Made by a program: the position numbers and the translations under genes. Below the pieces are notes generated by a model. It ran no database searches. It was not told the DNA's origin and was given only the letters and a program-made list of their open reading frames with translations. 64,000 nt of DNA from Serendipita indica DSM 11827 (taxonomy: Eukaryota; Basidiomycota; Agaricomycetes; Sebacinales; Serendipitaceae), in contig CAJVGD010000002.1 in assembly GCA_910890315.1 (NCBI GenBank), positions 2,604,001 through 2,668,000 of the forward strand. Direction: 5' to 3'. Shown piece after piece: positions 50,475 to 62,103 of the stretch. Position 1 is the stretch's first letter. Every line of letters begins with the position of its first letter.

Positions 50475-53303
50475 GATTGTGATTTGAAAGGAGGGGACAG
50501 TGCCTCGGCGAGTCAGGCGAGAGAAAGACTTGACGCTACGAGAGAGCGGGGGTGGAAGAAAGCCTGGTTGAGCGTAGACGGCTGCCAGGGGTTATATCCC
50601 GTCGACGGACTCTGGGAACGAAACGGGGCCGGATATTGATAGCCCATTACAAATGAACTCGCGCTAGCTCAAAGAGCCCTGAAAGACGCGAGTAGCCACC
50701 GTGCTTCTCCCGTTGGGACAAGAGCTCGAGGGCAACAAGGCGAATCATGTGAAGCGGATTTTGCACTGCCGATTGGCTTGGGTGAGAGCACCCAACGGCG
50801 AAATTGGCATACTTGTATCCTTCTATCACCCACTGGGGACGTCGCCGCGGAAACCCAGGACGAATGTCGTGTAGCAGGTTACGAGCGCTGGAAGATTCTC
50901 GCTGCCAGTACGGATGCGCCTATTGCTGACCCACGCGACTGGTCGTCGCGACCAATCCAACGAGTAGCTTTATTAAAATTGCCTTGGGAGTATCGACACC
51001 GAAAGCGGTAGGTGCGGAGGAGCGACGGGCGAATCACTTGGAGACCAAGACGAGCCGGAGGACGTACCCATCAGCGCTCTACGACATTCCGGTCGACAAA
51101 CCGTCCTAGGTGTTCTCGTGAGTACACTGTTCTCATCCAGAAGAGGAGCTATGTATTGGATCTCGGGTACAAGGTTCAGATGCCCATAGCCAAGGGGTTC
51201 CAGCGATAGCGGAGAAAGCGTCTCAGCGCCTATTATGTCAGCCCATTCGAGTTTCTGCACGAGAATACTTGGCCACCAAGCCGAGAAAATGGTTCACGGC
51301 ATGCCACGGCGGGCAGGCTAGATGTGATAGAGGGGTGCCTTGATAGGTAGAAGTGCTTTGTGCCGACTAAGAAACGTACCATGGGGTCAGGTAGAATCCC
51401 ACGTTCAGAAATGTGACGTCCTAAAGCGGCCATTGGCGTGCTTCGATCAAAAGGTACTGGACGTTTCCCCGCATTCTCGCGTTGGCCGTCATCGGTGTTC
51501 CCCTACTATTGTAGAGAAACGGATCAGAATTCAAACGATCTTCCCTGTTGTTCGTGTTCGGGGAGACGATCAATGAATGATTTTGGGCAGGGCTGACCTT
51601 CTCGCTCGTGACGGGCAAAGGACAGCGCTTTCATCCACGATACCAGCTCGGTCGACCCCATCTGGTAATCTAATAACGTCTTTGATGGTCGCTAGGCGTA
51701 TGCTGGTAGTCGCCGTCGAACGAGGTCAGCTCCAAGTCGATTTGCTCACCAATACCACTTAGATTCCACTCAAGGCAAACAGTTTGTGATCGAAAATCAT
51801 AGATTGTCTTGTGCTTAGCGCATAGAATGGTCACAGTAGTACAATGCCAGAATCCGAGATAACTACAAGATGGATCCAGCAGCCGTCCCCGGTATCCGAC
51901 ACTGTACACTGCAAAGACGAGGATGGGGGATGGGTCGGCGGGAGGGGAGTCAAACAATGGAAGACAGTCGAAGACGAGCGAAGTACACGATGAGGGGAGG
52001 ACGGATAGAGGGGAAAGGTAGGATATGTCGAAGGGTAGATGATCGATATTTTTTTCCAGAGAGTCGAGAAGAGATAAGAGAACTGAACAAGCCTAAGATG
52101 CAGCACCATTCGCGAGTTGACCGAGTGACTGTGTCAGAGGTTGTCTTGCAACGCAGTAAAAGTCGACGAGGAAAAGCACCTGCTTTGGGATCCTCGAGTC
52201 GAGTTGGGACGGTGAGTGTCGGAAATCGTATCATAGGCAGGCGGAGAGTCTCGAATGAGCCAGCATTCCACCGACCTAGATTGAAAACGACCTCGGTGAA
52301 AAAAGTAATAGGTTTTGGTGCGAAACAAAAGGCGCTCAAGTCGAGCGGCGACGAGCGCGTGGAGATGAACGAGGCTCCTCTACTTGATGGAGGAGCATGG
52401 GTGGACGTGATGGTCATTCGGAAGAGGGGATATGCAGGAGGTGCAGCTAGAAAGGGGCGTGCGCTCACTCGCATCGTGCGCTTGGGATCCGTAAGACGAC
52501 TGAACGCCTCGGCATACGCGCAAGCAACAACACAAGGATCAAACTGCCACCAAAATCCAGCCACAGGGTCCACGCTACACACACCAAATCCTAGAATGAG
52601 CCAATCGTATGGACATTTCGAGGCCGTACGGTGGATTACCAGCCGAACTAGAGGAATGGAGCCAGGCACATCGGTGACGAGAGACTGAAGAGAGAGAGAC
52701 CGTGGAACACCAGAAGTCACGGCGGAGAGAGGGGGGGCAAGGGACAGCAAAGGTATAGACGAAGCAACGACCAATCAAGATCGGTTCAATCTAGACCGCG
52801 TCAACCAAGGCTCCCGAATCTCAGCCGCACTTGGACCTCTTGTCACGTCACAGCCAGACTCTACCGTCGACAAGTCGTGAGTGCATCCTCTTTCGTGTTG
52901 ATGGTTGTACGGGGAGGCGAACTTGGTCGCCAGCTGTTGATAAATGTCCAGACGTCCAAAAGGTTGGGAGCGTGAATCTTGTCATAAAGAGCACGTTGTT
53001 GATCGTGTCAAACGAGAGGCGGGACGGCGTCGAGAGCAGAGGACGGAGCGTCGGGTCGTAAAACATGCGGTCGTTTGTCGGTGCGGGGGAGAGCGTCCAT
53101 GACAAAAAAATGGAGACGATTCGTAACGGGTCCAGTCGATGACGTGTGCGAGGAGAGAGAGAGAGAAGGGGGGGAGAATATGCCGTAGAAACGATATGCT
53201 TGCGGGATAAAGATCGAGTACACTGTGCGGGAGAAAAAGCCAGGAGAGAGAGAAAACAGAAACGATGCAGAGACGAGCGAGCTGCGCTCAGAAAATGGAG
53301 CAC
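50475..53303. other. 2.8-kb stretch without a supported gene
   Basis: Two frames of about 270 codons lie antisense to each other (51870-52688 plus, 51950-52774 minus). Neither has a domain, a signal or a composition like neighbouring proteins, and at most one could be real. 52.8-53.3 kb is pyrimidine-rich on the minus strand and is probably the 3' UTR of the bHLH gene. Confidence 0.4.
50591..50596 (-). promoter_or_regulatory. TATA-like box of cellobiose dehydrogenase B
   Basis: TATAAC on the minus strand lies about 117 bases upstream of the ATG, in a position similar to the TATAAA of paralog A. Confidence 0.4.
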
Positions 53304-54458
53304 TCAGTAGTGAGCCTGGTTGGGACCTGGCAGATTGTGGGCCTGAGTGGCGGCAAATCGGTGCTCGGCAGCGCTGAGCATGAGCGTCTCGTTGAGGACA
53401 CGGACGCGGCGCAGTTCGTTTTCGAGTTCCTCACAGCGGGCAGAGAGGTTGGTCGTCCTCGCGTTGAGCTCGGTGATGCAGACCGTGGCGCGTTCGAGGA
53501 TGGACGCCTTTGACGACTTTTGATTCGAAGGGGGAAGGGCTTGCTTGAGGCGGTTGTAGCCCTCCCTCAATTCATCACGACGGCGCTGCTCCGATTCAAT
53601 GCGCTGCTTGCGAATATCCTCCCTGCGGCGCTCGGGCTTGCCATCGCTAGCAGCATGAGGCGCGAAATCGTCATCTTCCTCAAAGTCGCTGAAATCATCC
53701 TCCTCCTTTGGCTTGCGAACGGAACCCCTGCGAGCTGGGCGGGTGGATGCACTGCTGGTACTTCGATTATGACGATGGACGAGCGTGCCACCGTTGCGCT
53801 TTGGTGGAGAGCCAGGGATAGCGGGTGTGCGAGCGCGGGTACGAGGAGAATCGCGGGACGATGAAGGTGGCGAGTTGCGCGACGAACGAGGGCGGCCGCC
53901 GACGTCGGCCCCGACAGACGAGAGGGAGGACGTCGAGTGATTGAGGTGGTGCATCGGGAGAGCGACATGACCGTTGAGCATGGCAGAGGACGGGATGGGA
54001 ACCGTCTGGAGATCGCAGGAGCTTGGACTTGAGCTCGACTCGCCCGCAGCGGCAGCAAGAGCATGGACGAGCGGGTGCACTGGGTACGAGCCAGCAGGGG
54101 CTGCGAGCGGAGTTCCTGCATTTGCAACGGGCACACCTCCTGCCGGGATCGCGTTCCGGGGTCCGACAATCGTGGCGTCTGGAGAGTCGGAGCGTCTAAA
54201 CTCGTGCGGGGACGAGGTGAGCGCAGAGGGCGCAATGGTCGCTGGGTAATATTGGTTTGAAATGTTCAGATTGTCAAACGGCAGGTTCTGGGGATCGTTG
54301 GAGAACATGAATCTGCTAAAAAGTCAGGGATTGGGCTCGCCCAACGGCTCGATCGTTCCAGATGGTGGCCAGACGTACCCGTCAAACTGTTCCGTATAGT
54401 AGTCGTTGGAGAACATCTCAAACTCTCCCTTGTGCGTTTCGACGTGAGAAGGGTCCAT
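53304..54458 (-). CDS. bHLH transcription factor, second
   Basis: Probable nuclear regulator, 363 aa from two exons (54458-54379, 54315-53304; 63-nt intron). The N-terminal 230 residues are disordered and rich in Ser, Pro and Ala, with an acidic patch (EEDDFSDFEEDDDF). The bHLH follows at about residues 260-320: basic region and helix 1 (RIESEQRRRDELREGYNRL), a short loop (PPSNQKSSKAS), helix 2 (ILERATVCITELNARTTNL), then a coiled zipper segment (CEELENELRRVRVLNETLM). The Glu in the basic region (ESEQRRR) suggests E-box binding. An in-frame ATG at 54521 is an alternative start. It is not close to the bHLH at 19.35 kb, which has a long loop. Confidence 0.87.
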
Positions 54459-55259
54459 TTGGTGGCTGCGGCGCGAGTATATCAGCGGCGGCGCGCTTTC
54501 AACATCCAGCGCCGCGTACATACCGTGGCGTGAGCGGTCGTGAAAACGTTTCAAAAATTCGTCGAGCGGCGATCTAGAGAGTCCAGGAGACAGCAAGCAA
54601 ACGGCAAAAGGGAAAACGGCGAGAAAGAGGACAGAGGGGCACAGACTGGTACGCTCTAAGTGGCCCAGGTTGAAAGACCAAGCGGATTATATGACTTTCA
54701 TTGGGGGCTTCGGCGGCCGAGCTGCTCAATACATTTCGTGGCCAAAGCGCGGGCTGGCAGAAAAAGGCAAGCCTGACCCAGGAATCCCGGCCATCTCGTA
54801 TTCCTGCGTTAGAGTGGCGTCGAGCTTGCGCAGGCTACCCCCTCGCGCCGCTGTCAAACAGGTTAAAGGGTCGTAAATTTCAAGCCTAGCGAGCAAGACA
54901 GGTGAAAAGAGATCGTCGTAAGGCATCCGTCGATGCAATCGTGACCGCGCCCAGGATTGAGCACGCAGAGAGAGTGGAAGAAAAAGCAGACAAGAGAGGG
55001 ATAGCTCGCGGCACTTCCGGCGCAATCTCAGAACACCGGACAGCACGGCGAGCCACCGTGACCGCTCCCGGGTGGGGAACATGTCAATGGCCATCACATC
55101 AATCCATTCGTCGTAAGTTGTCCAGTCGAGGGAAAAAGAAAAAAGTCGTCCATGGGCACATTGAGCGGCTGCGCCAGAGAGAGAAACGGGTCGAGTCCTG
55201 GGTCGTAACAGAGGAGCCAAGCGGTCGCTTAAGCAGGGTTAAGCGAGTCGTACACCCTG
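54459..55259. other. Intergenic region, no gene seen
   Basis: Upstream region of the second bHLH gene and 3' flank of the membrane protein gene. The frames here are short and conflict on the two strands; nothing is recognised. Confidence 0.4.
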
Positions 55260-56614
55260 CTATGCGTGATAGTAATTGCCTGTTATGCAAGCGAGAGGCG
55301 TCAGGTCATGAGTTCTTGCATAGATAGCAGGGGCAGGGAGACCAAGGTCGTCGATCCAGTAGGTTGTCCTGTCATCCGACACTCGATCCGTAATTGGATA
55401 CACAACCCAAATGTAAAACGTGACCACGCCTATTGAAAGCCACGTGAAGCCCAACTCGTGAGTGGACAGATTGACCGCGATACGATCCATGCCTCCACCC
55501 CTTCCCTCCACGGGGTTCCGTAGAAACCACAATTCAACAGTCCTAACAGAAGGAAAGAATGCGCACCATAGGGGCCCTTCATGGATGTGTATCGCTGGAG
55601 CTTCTTCATGAATCGCCAGTTGAGGAAGAACATGTACATCTGGAACGTTCCGAGTGTCAGCCCGACAAAACCATTGACGGGAGACGGGACGGACCTGGAA
55701 CCCCAAATCGACCAAGAGGCTGACGATGAATGCGGTAAAGAGGCTTTGCCATCCAGGACCACAGATTCCCTCTGGAAACTTGAATGTGTTCGAGTTTTCT
55801 GCTGGTTGACCCCATTGCTGTCCTCCATTTTGGCATTCCCAAATGATCTTGTCTTTGCTGTGGTCCAGGGTAAGTTCGCACAGCAAGGGCCACGCCGATC
55901 AGAGTCGGATCGAAGGACTAACCCGCGATGAAGTTCCCAGATCATGAAAACGGCTCGGACACCACAGATGACGATGATAAAAGGCCAGAGGAAATTGCAG
56001 ACTCTAGCCCAGACGTAGGACCGCTGTCGACAGGTTAAGCAGGGGACAACAGAGTTGTGCATAACGCTGCTCACGTTGGAAAGAGTGATTGCGTTGATGC
56101 ACGCTGCAGCACAGACAGCCATTCCAATGCCTCCGTAGATGAACCTGCCGACGTCAGACACAGGTAAGCGAACCGGTTTCCATAACAAGCATTGACAAAC
56201 CATTCCTATGAGCGAAGAAGAGATGTCAGAGCTTGATTAGAATCCGATCCCCGGTGGCCCGGGTCCGCGAGCACACTTACTGGATAGACGAAGAAGAGAT
56301 ATTGTCCGTACATCAAGAGGAAGAGAGCCCCTGCCAAACTGTAGAGCTGTGTGATCACGTTATCTAAGCTGAGTCTCGGTCTCCGAGGGGGTTGACTTGC
56401 CGCAACAACGACGGCCCAGGCGATGGCACCAGCGCGCTATAGACGCCGAGATGAGATCCAGAAACAGAATCACTTGGAATATCTCTTACCAGAGGAAAGA
56501 GCAGCAGGCAATTGTCACACCTAGACAAGCGCGCAGCAGCCACAGGAGCGCACAACTCAGCAATGGGACACACAAAAGGCCGCAAAATAGGATAAGTATG
56601 AAGACATACCACAT
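55260..56614 (-). CDS. Multi-pass membrane protein of unknown function
   Basis: I recognise no named family. The coding part of exon 1 is only five bases (56614-56610, ATGTG). Exon 2 (56520-56490) adds CDNCLLLFPL and exon 3 begins at 56436 with RAGAIAWAVVV. Several hydrophobic helices follow: ITQLYSLAGALFLLMYGQYLFFVYP, GGIGMAVCAAACINAITL, ARVCNFLWPFIIVICGVRAVFMI, SLFTAFIVSLLVDLGFQ and GVVTFYIWVVYPI. A lumenal-looking loop between them contains a few cysteines. The protein ends at the TAG at 55260. It diverges from NTE1, with 124 bases between start codons. Confidence 0.7.
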
Positions 56615-56738
56615 ATTGACTGAATGGAATGGCAAATGCGCTGGTTTAAGCGACTCGCTCTGACGGTACGGAGAGGTCTGGAAGCAAGCGACCTGAAGCC
56701 ACGGCTGACCACGGTTGTTGGCTCTTTCCTCGTCGGCG
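56615..56738. promoter_or_regulatory. Divergent promoter, membrane protein / NTE1
   Basis: Only 124 bases separate the two start codons, so a shared bidirectional promoter is likely. No TATA box is seen. Confidence 0.45.
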
Positions 56739-59700
56739 ATGGATGCAAAGCAAGAGCTTCATCCGCTAATTTCGCTGCTTTCTGCTACATTTTCAGTGTT
56801 ATGTACGTACTTCTTCGGCTCTGACGCTGTACTGACCGAGCCGGCTCAGTTTGGCTCCTGACATGGGTAAAGACGACGATTGCATTTTTGCTGGTATTCG
56901 TACCGCGATGGATATACGCTATCCTATCATACTCTTTCACCCTCACCGTAAGGACACCCTCCCCAATGACTTCACACGTTGATCGTGTTCACAGCTCAAC
57001 TTTTACGCCCTCGCATTCTTGTTCTGCGCTGGATGTGTTGGACTCTCGTTCCTGATCCGATTTCGTTATCTCAGCACCTACAAGAACCTCCGAGAGCTCC
57101 CATTGGGCAAACCGAGTGCACTCGAGCTGCATCCCGATGTAAACAAGGCCGAGGAACCAGCGGCGTTTCACAATTATTTGGACGAATTCTTACAAGCCGT
57201 CCGTATATTCGGATTTCTCGAGAAGCCCGTCTTCCATGAACTCGCGCGGCATCTGCAGACAAGAAGGCTCATAGCCGGTGACACAATGTCGCTTGACGCG
57301 GATAAAAGCTTTTACTGCGTGGTAGATGGAAACGTTCAAGTCTTTGCTCCGCCGTCAAAGGGCTCGGATCTTGACGATGGTTGGGAAGAAGGCGATATGA
57401 ACGGCTATCAGCTCTTGAATGACGTCGGAAGTGGTGGAACTCTGTCAAGTCTCTTTACCATTCTCAGTCTATTCACGGAAAACATCCAGCTTCGGTGGTC
57501 AGACAGCGGAACCCCAGCGACAAACGTGACCCTCTCTCCCTCATCATCTCAGTCTGGAAGCTTCCGAAAGCGAGAGAGAGTCGATTCAGATGTCTCTCAA
57601 TTGGAACTGGAGGGTCATGCTGCCACCGAAAAGCCCCACGGCTCGTCCATGCGCCGTAAAGCCTCGGTAGTCTCCTCTGTGAGTTCAGCGAGCACCGTTC
57701 ATGTCTCACCTGATGCTCCGAGACTGAGCACTCGAGTTCGCTCGAATTCTGATGCGGCCGAGCCAGACTGGGATCCGACGTGGTCACCGCCATCCGAATC
57801 ATCGCCTGGAACGCCAAACTATCGTTCTCTTAGAAATGCATCGGACTATTTCGGTGCAACACAATCACGGCCTCAGACACAACGGGCGCACACCTCAAAC
57901 GCTCCCTTGCAGCAAGGCATCATCGCTCGAGCGACGACTGACACGACCCTGGCCGTTATTCCGGCCGAGGCCTTCCGCAGACTTACTCAGAAGTTTCCAA
58001 AAGCCTCTGCTCACATTGTCCAGGGTACGTCCGAGTCCCACAGTGATCCAAGTTATGGCTCGAGTTGCCGGCTCACAAACCACGTTTTTCTCCCCAATTC
58101 TAGTCATCCTGACGAGGTTCTCTCGCGTGACATTTCAATCTGCACACAAATACCTGGGTCTGACATCCGAACTCCTCAGAACGGAGAAGGCTATCAATGA
58201 CATCGCGTGCCACCCCCTGCCACGTTCTTTCTATGAAGGAGGCGGTATCGAGAGCCTTAGACAGCGTTTTCAACATACAGGCTCTGTGAGCGGTGAAGGA
58301 GAGGCCTCGGAAGATGAATCCGATTACTTTAATCAGTCTGACGAGAGTCGCTCTCGTCAGTCCTTGGCGAACGGGAGCCGGAGAGGAGGGAAGCCACGAC
58401 GAACAACAATAGGCCGTACTCTTACCGGTGCAACTTCCCTTTCGAATGCTTCAACTGCAACGATCGCTGGGGGTCCCTTGCGACTGTCCACCACAACTAC
58501 GAGCGCCGCGGCCGCGGCCCCACCTCCAAGCGAGGTCACTGCGCGCCCAGCCTCTGTTTCGTCAGATAACCAGCGTATTACCAAGAAGAATTCGCCGATA
58601 TCTACATCTAAGTCACCCATCACACCGTTCAAGCCGTCTGTGTCTCGTACAGCCGTCCATGCTGGTGATCTGCTCACTTCGGCGGGACGGATGCAAGATC
58701 CGCTCCACAGTCACCGCAACACACTGTACAGTACTCCTCACTTTGGGAGGAGGTTGAGCGGCTCGTCTTCGTCACTCATGCGAGAGGCCGGTCGTATGCA
58801 AGTTGAGGACTTTGATCTCCGAGAAGAGGTGATGTCGTGCATTGCCAAATCAATAGGGCTTCAACAGCCACCCTTGAGCGGTACGGACTCTACACAAGAA
58901 TCACCCATGCCATTCGAGACTCGATCAGAGTCGACGCCATCCAAGGGCAATGCAATGTTCAATTCAAGTTTCAGTTCCTTGTTGCAAGGAGATGACGCAG
59001 CGTCCAGTTTGAGCTCGAGTGTTCTCAGTGGCGACCCGAGCGGGAACTACATGACGGGATTGGACAACGAGGTGGAAATCTTATCCTTCCCTGCGGGTTC
59101 GTTGATTGTCAAGGCTGGAGAGAAAAATGCAGGTATGGACTCTAAGTTCGATTCATGCCTTGTGTTTATCGTCGCCAGGACTTTTCTATGTCATAGATGG
59201 TCTACTGGACGTGTCAATACCGGTTGACAAAGAAGAGCCGAATCATCCGGTCGCGGGCGAGCCCAGAGCGAAATCTCCGCAACATAGTACACAGAAACGC
59301 CAGCAAAGCCACCTACCCGGTAATGGCTTCGCTGATACAAAGACAATGAAGCACCTATTCACCGTCAAACCCGGAGGCATTGCCGGCTACTTTGCTTCAT
59401 TATCAAGCATCCCTTCGTACGTGGATATCAGAGCAAAGACTGATGTCTACGTTGGGCTCTTGCCAGCAAATGCATTAGAACGCTTACTGGAGAAGAAGCC
59501 CATCGTCCTATTGACCTTGGCGAAGCGCCTCATATCCCTTCTATCACCACTAGGTGCGACGAGCCATTCCGTTTCTGTTCGACTAATAAACCTTGCCAGT
59601 GCTCCATGTGGATTCATCCATGGACTGGGCCCAGCTCAACTCTGGGCAAGTTCTGTGGCGACCGGGAGATGCTAGTGACAGCTTTTACATCGTTCTCAAT

Positions 59701-61981
59701 GGTCGCTTGCGAGCAATCACTGAAAGAGAGGACGGGGAGGTTGTCATTGTTGCGGAATATGGCCAAGGAGATACAGTCGGAGAACTCGATGCAATTACAA
59801 ACCAAGCAAGGAGAACGACGCTTCACGCCATTCGTGACACGGAGCTGGCCAGAATGCCCATGACCTTATTCAATGCCATCTCGGCTCGTCACCCAAGGAC
59901 GACGGTACAGCTACTCCGAATGATCGCCACCCGCGTTCGTGATGAAGTCGGTACGGCAGTGAACACATCAAGACTACCGACTACGGGGATCGCCAGCGGT
60001 CTTCAGCCACTTAGCGGACGTGGAAATCTCAATCTCAAAACGGTGGCCATCGTACCGGCTCATAAGAATGTCCCGGTGGAAGCCTTTGCTCGCAAACTCC
60101 AGGGCGCCTTGGAGGAAATCGGTGCACCTACCAGTTTCTTGAACCAAGGAGCGGTGATGCGCCATCTCGGAAAGCACGCCTTTTCAAGAATTGGAAAACT
60201 CAAGGTTGCGGGGTGGTTGGCCGATCTCGAGCAAAGATACCGCATAGTGCTCTACGTGGCAAATTCGCCAGTTGGGTCACCGTGGACACAAACATGTATT
60301 CGACAGGTGCGTTCATCGTCTCGTGGGTGAGAATGGTCACTTAAACACCCTTAGGCCGATTCTATCATGGTTGTTGGTTTCGGAGATGAGCCGAGTCTTG
60401 GAGACTATGAGCGATTGCTCATGTCTTCCAAGACGACGGCAAGAAAGGAGCTCGTTCTTCTCCACCCAACACGCTATGTCACACCTGGGACGACTAGAAA
60501 ATGGCTCAAGGAACGACCATGGATACACGCCCATTTCCACGTTGAGCTGCCTGTACGTCGCTGCAGTTGATCCATGCAGAACTAACAGCCCTGTAGGGCA
60601 TCGAGGTGCAAAAGACGGTGCCCATTCTGGAAGATCCGGCGGCTGTGGCAGCATTCAAAATGGTCAAAGAGAGGGTTCAAAGTGAACTTCAGAAGTATAG
60701 AGGAGGTGCATCCATTCCTCGACCACGTCGGCTTCCTCAGATGAGCGATTTCGCTCGCCTGGCTCGCCACCTGTGTGGCCGCTCTATAGGACTTGTACTC
60801 GGTGGTGGAGGAGCTCGAGGACTTTCTCACGTGGTAAGCATGAACTCATTTTGGTTCTCATCTATTCACTTGCGCCAGGGTATGATCCAGGCAATGGAAG
60901 AGATGGGCATCCCAATTGATCATATTGGAGGTGAGCTATTAGGATATATTCCTGCGCGGCTCTGACCCTTCTCATAGGGACTTCTATTGGAGCACTCGTA
61001 GGTATCCTCGATGAACGATAGCCATGACTCCTCACACGCAACAGATTGGCGGCCTTTACGCAGAGGAGGGAGATATCATCTCCTGTGCTGCTCGTGCAAA
61101 GCAGTTTAGCATGAGAATGGGTAGTTTCTGGCGTTTGGCCACTGACCTGACATGGCCTATCGTTGCGTATACAACCGGACACGAGTTCAATCGCTCTCTC
61201 TACAAATGCTTTTATGACTCGCATATTGAAGATATGTGGCTACCATTCTTCTGCAACTCTACGAATATCCTCGACTCGAGACAAGAGTTGCACGATTCAG
61301 GGTACGCATGGAGATATATCCGTGCATCCATGACTTTGGTTGGCATGCTTCCTCCTCTTTCGGACAATGGACGAGTGCTGGTTGATGGTGGCTATGGTGT
61401 GTGCTACATCTGTGTCTGCATCTCTACTGATCATGGCCTAGTTGACAATCTCCCGGTTGCCGCAATGCAAGGGTATGGCACTACGTCTGTGTTTGCCATA
61501 GACGTCGGTTCAGTACGTTTACCAAATAGCGAATTGCCCGAATCTGACATTTATCGAGCTTGATGACAACACTCCAAGACACTTCGGGGACACAGTATCT
61601 GGGTCGTGGATGATGCTGAATCGCTGGAATCCATTCTCGTCTGCGCGCAGCGTGCCACAGATTGCCGAGATTCAGACTCGACTGGCGTACGTCTCAAGTA
61701 TCCGCAACCTTGAAGAGGCAAAGGTGGCACCAAACTGCCTCTATGTCGCTCTTCCAGTGCAAGAGGTAGGTCGTCTGCATACTTTCTGCCTATAAATTTA
61801 CCGGTCATAGTTTGGAACACTTCAATTTGGTCGATTCGATGACATCAAGAACGTTGGTTACAAATCAGGGTTAGAGACAATTGCGAAATGGGATGCACAG
61901 GGCTTGCTCCCAAGTGGCTTTGAGGAAGGAGTCGGACGTTCTAAACCTCGTGGACGCGAACGACGACGAAACTCGATCTAA
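56739..61981 (+). CDS. NTE1: Lysophospholipase NTE1 (neuropathy target esterase homolog)
   Basis: ER-anchored phospholipase that deacylates phosphatidylcholine. The start at 56739 ([10 protein letters not shown]) leads across a 48-nt intron into TM helices (FWLLTW...[33 protein letters not shown]). Three cyclic-nucleotide-binding-like domains follow: near 57.2-57.9 kb ([14 protein letters not shown]), 59.05-59.5 kb ([25 protein letters not shown]) and 59.6-59.95 kb ([28 protein letters not shown]), with long Ser-rich inserts. The patatin domain has [14 protein letters not shown] (oxyanion loop), nucleophile Ser in GTSIGAL, encoded on a 20-nt exon (60978-60997), and catalytic Asp in DGGYVDNLPV. 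The length is in the family range. Stop TAA at 61979-61981. Confidence 0.93.
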
Positions 61982-62103
61982 GTGTATCTATAGTAGCGAA
62001 TCGAAGCCATTTCTTTAACAGTAAACTTTCCTTGTATCCGCCGTGTTGTTAGCCACACACCACACGCGTACAACTTTTTGACGCCTGCCTAATCTTTCTC
62101 AAA

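Noticed and set aside
51870-52774. Two antisense frames of about 270 codons
   Set aside because: No domain or splice support for either. Mutually exclusive, and length alone is not enough in GC-rich sequence.
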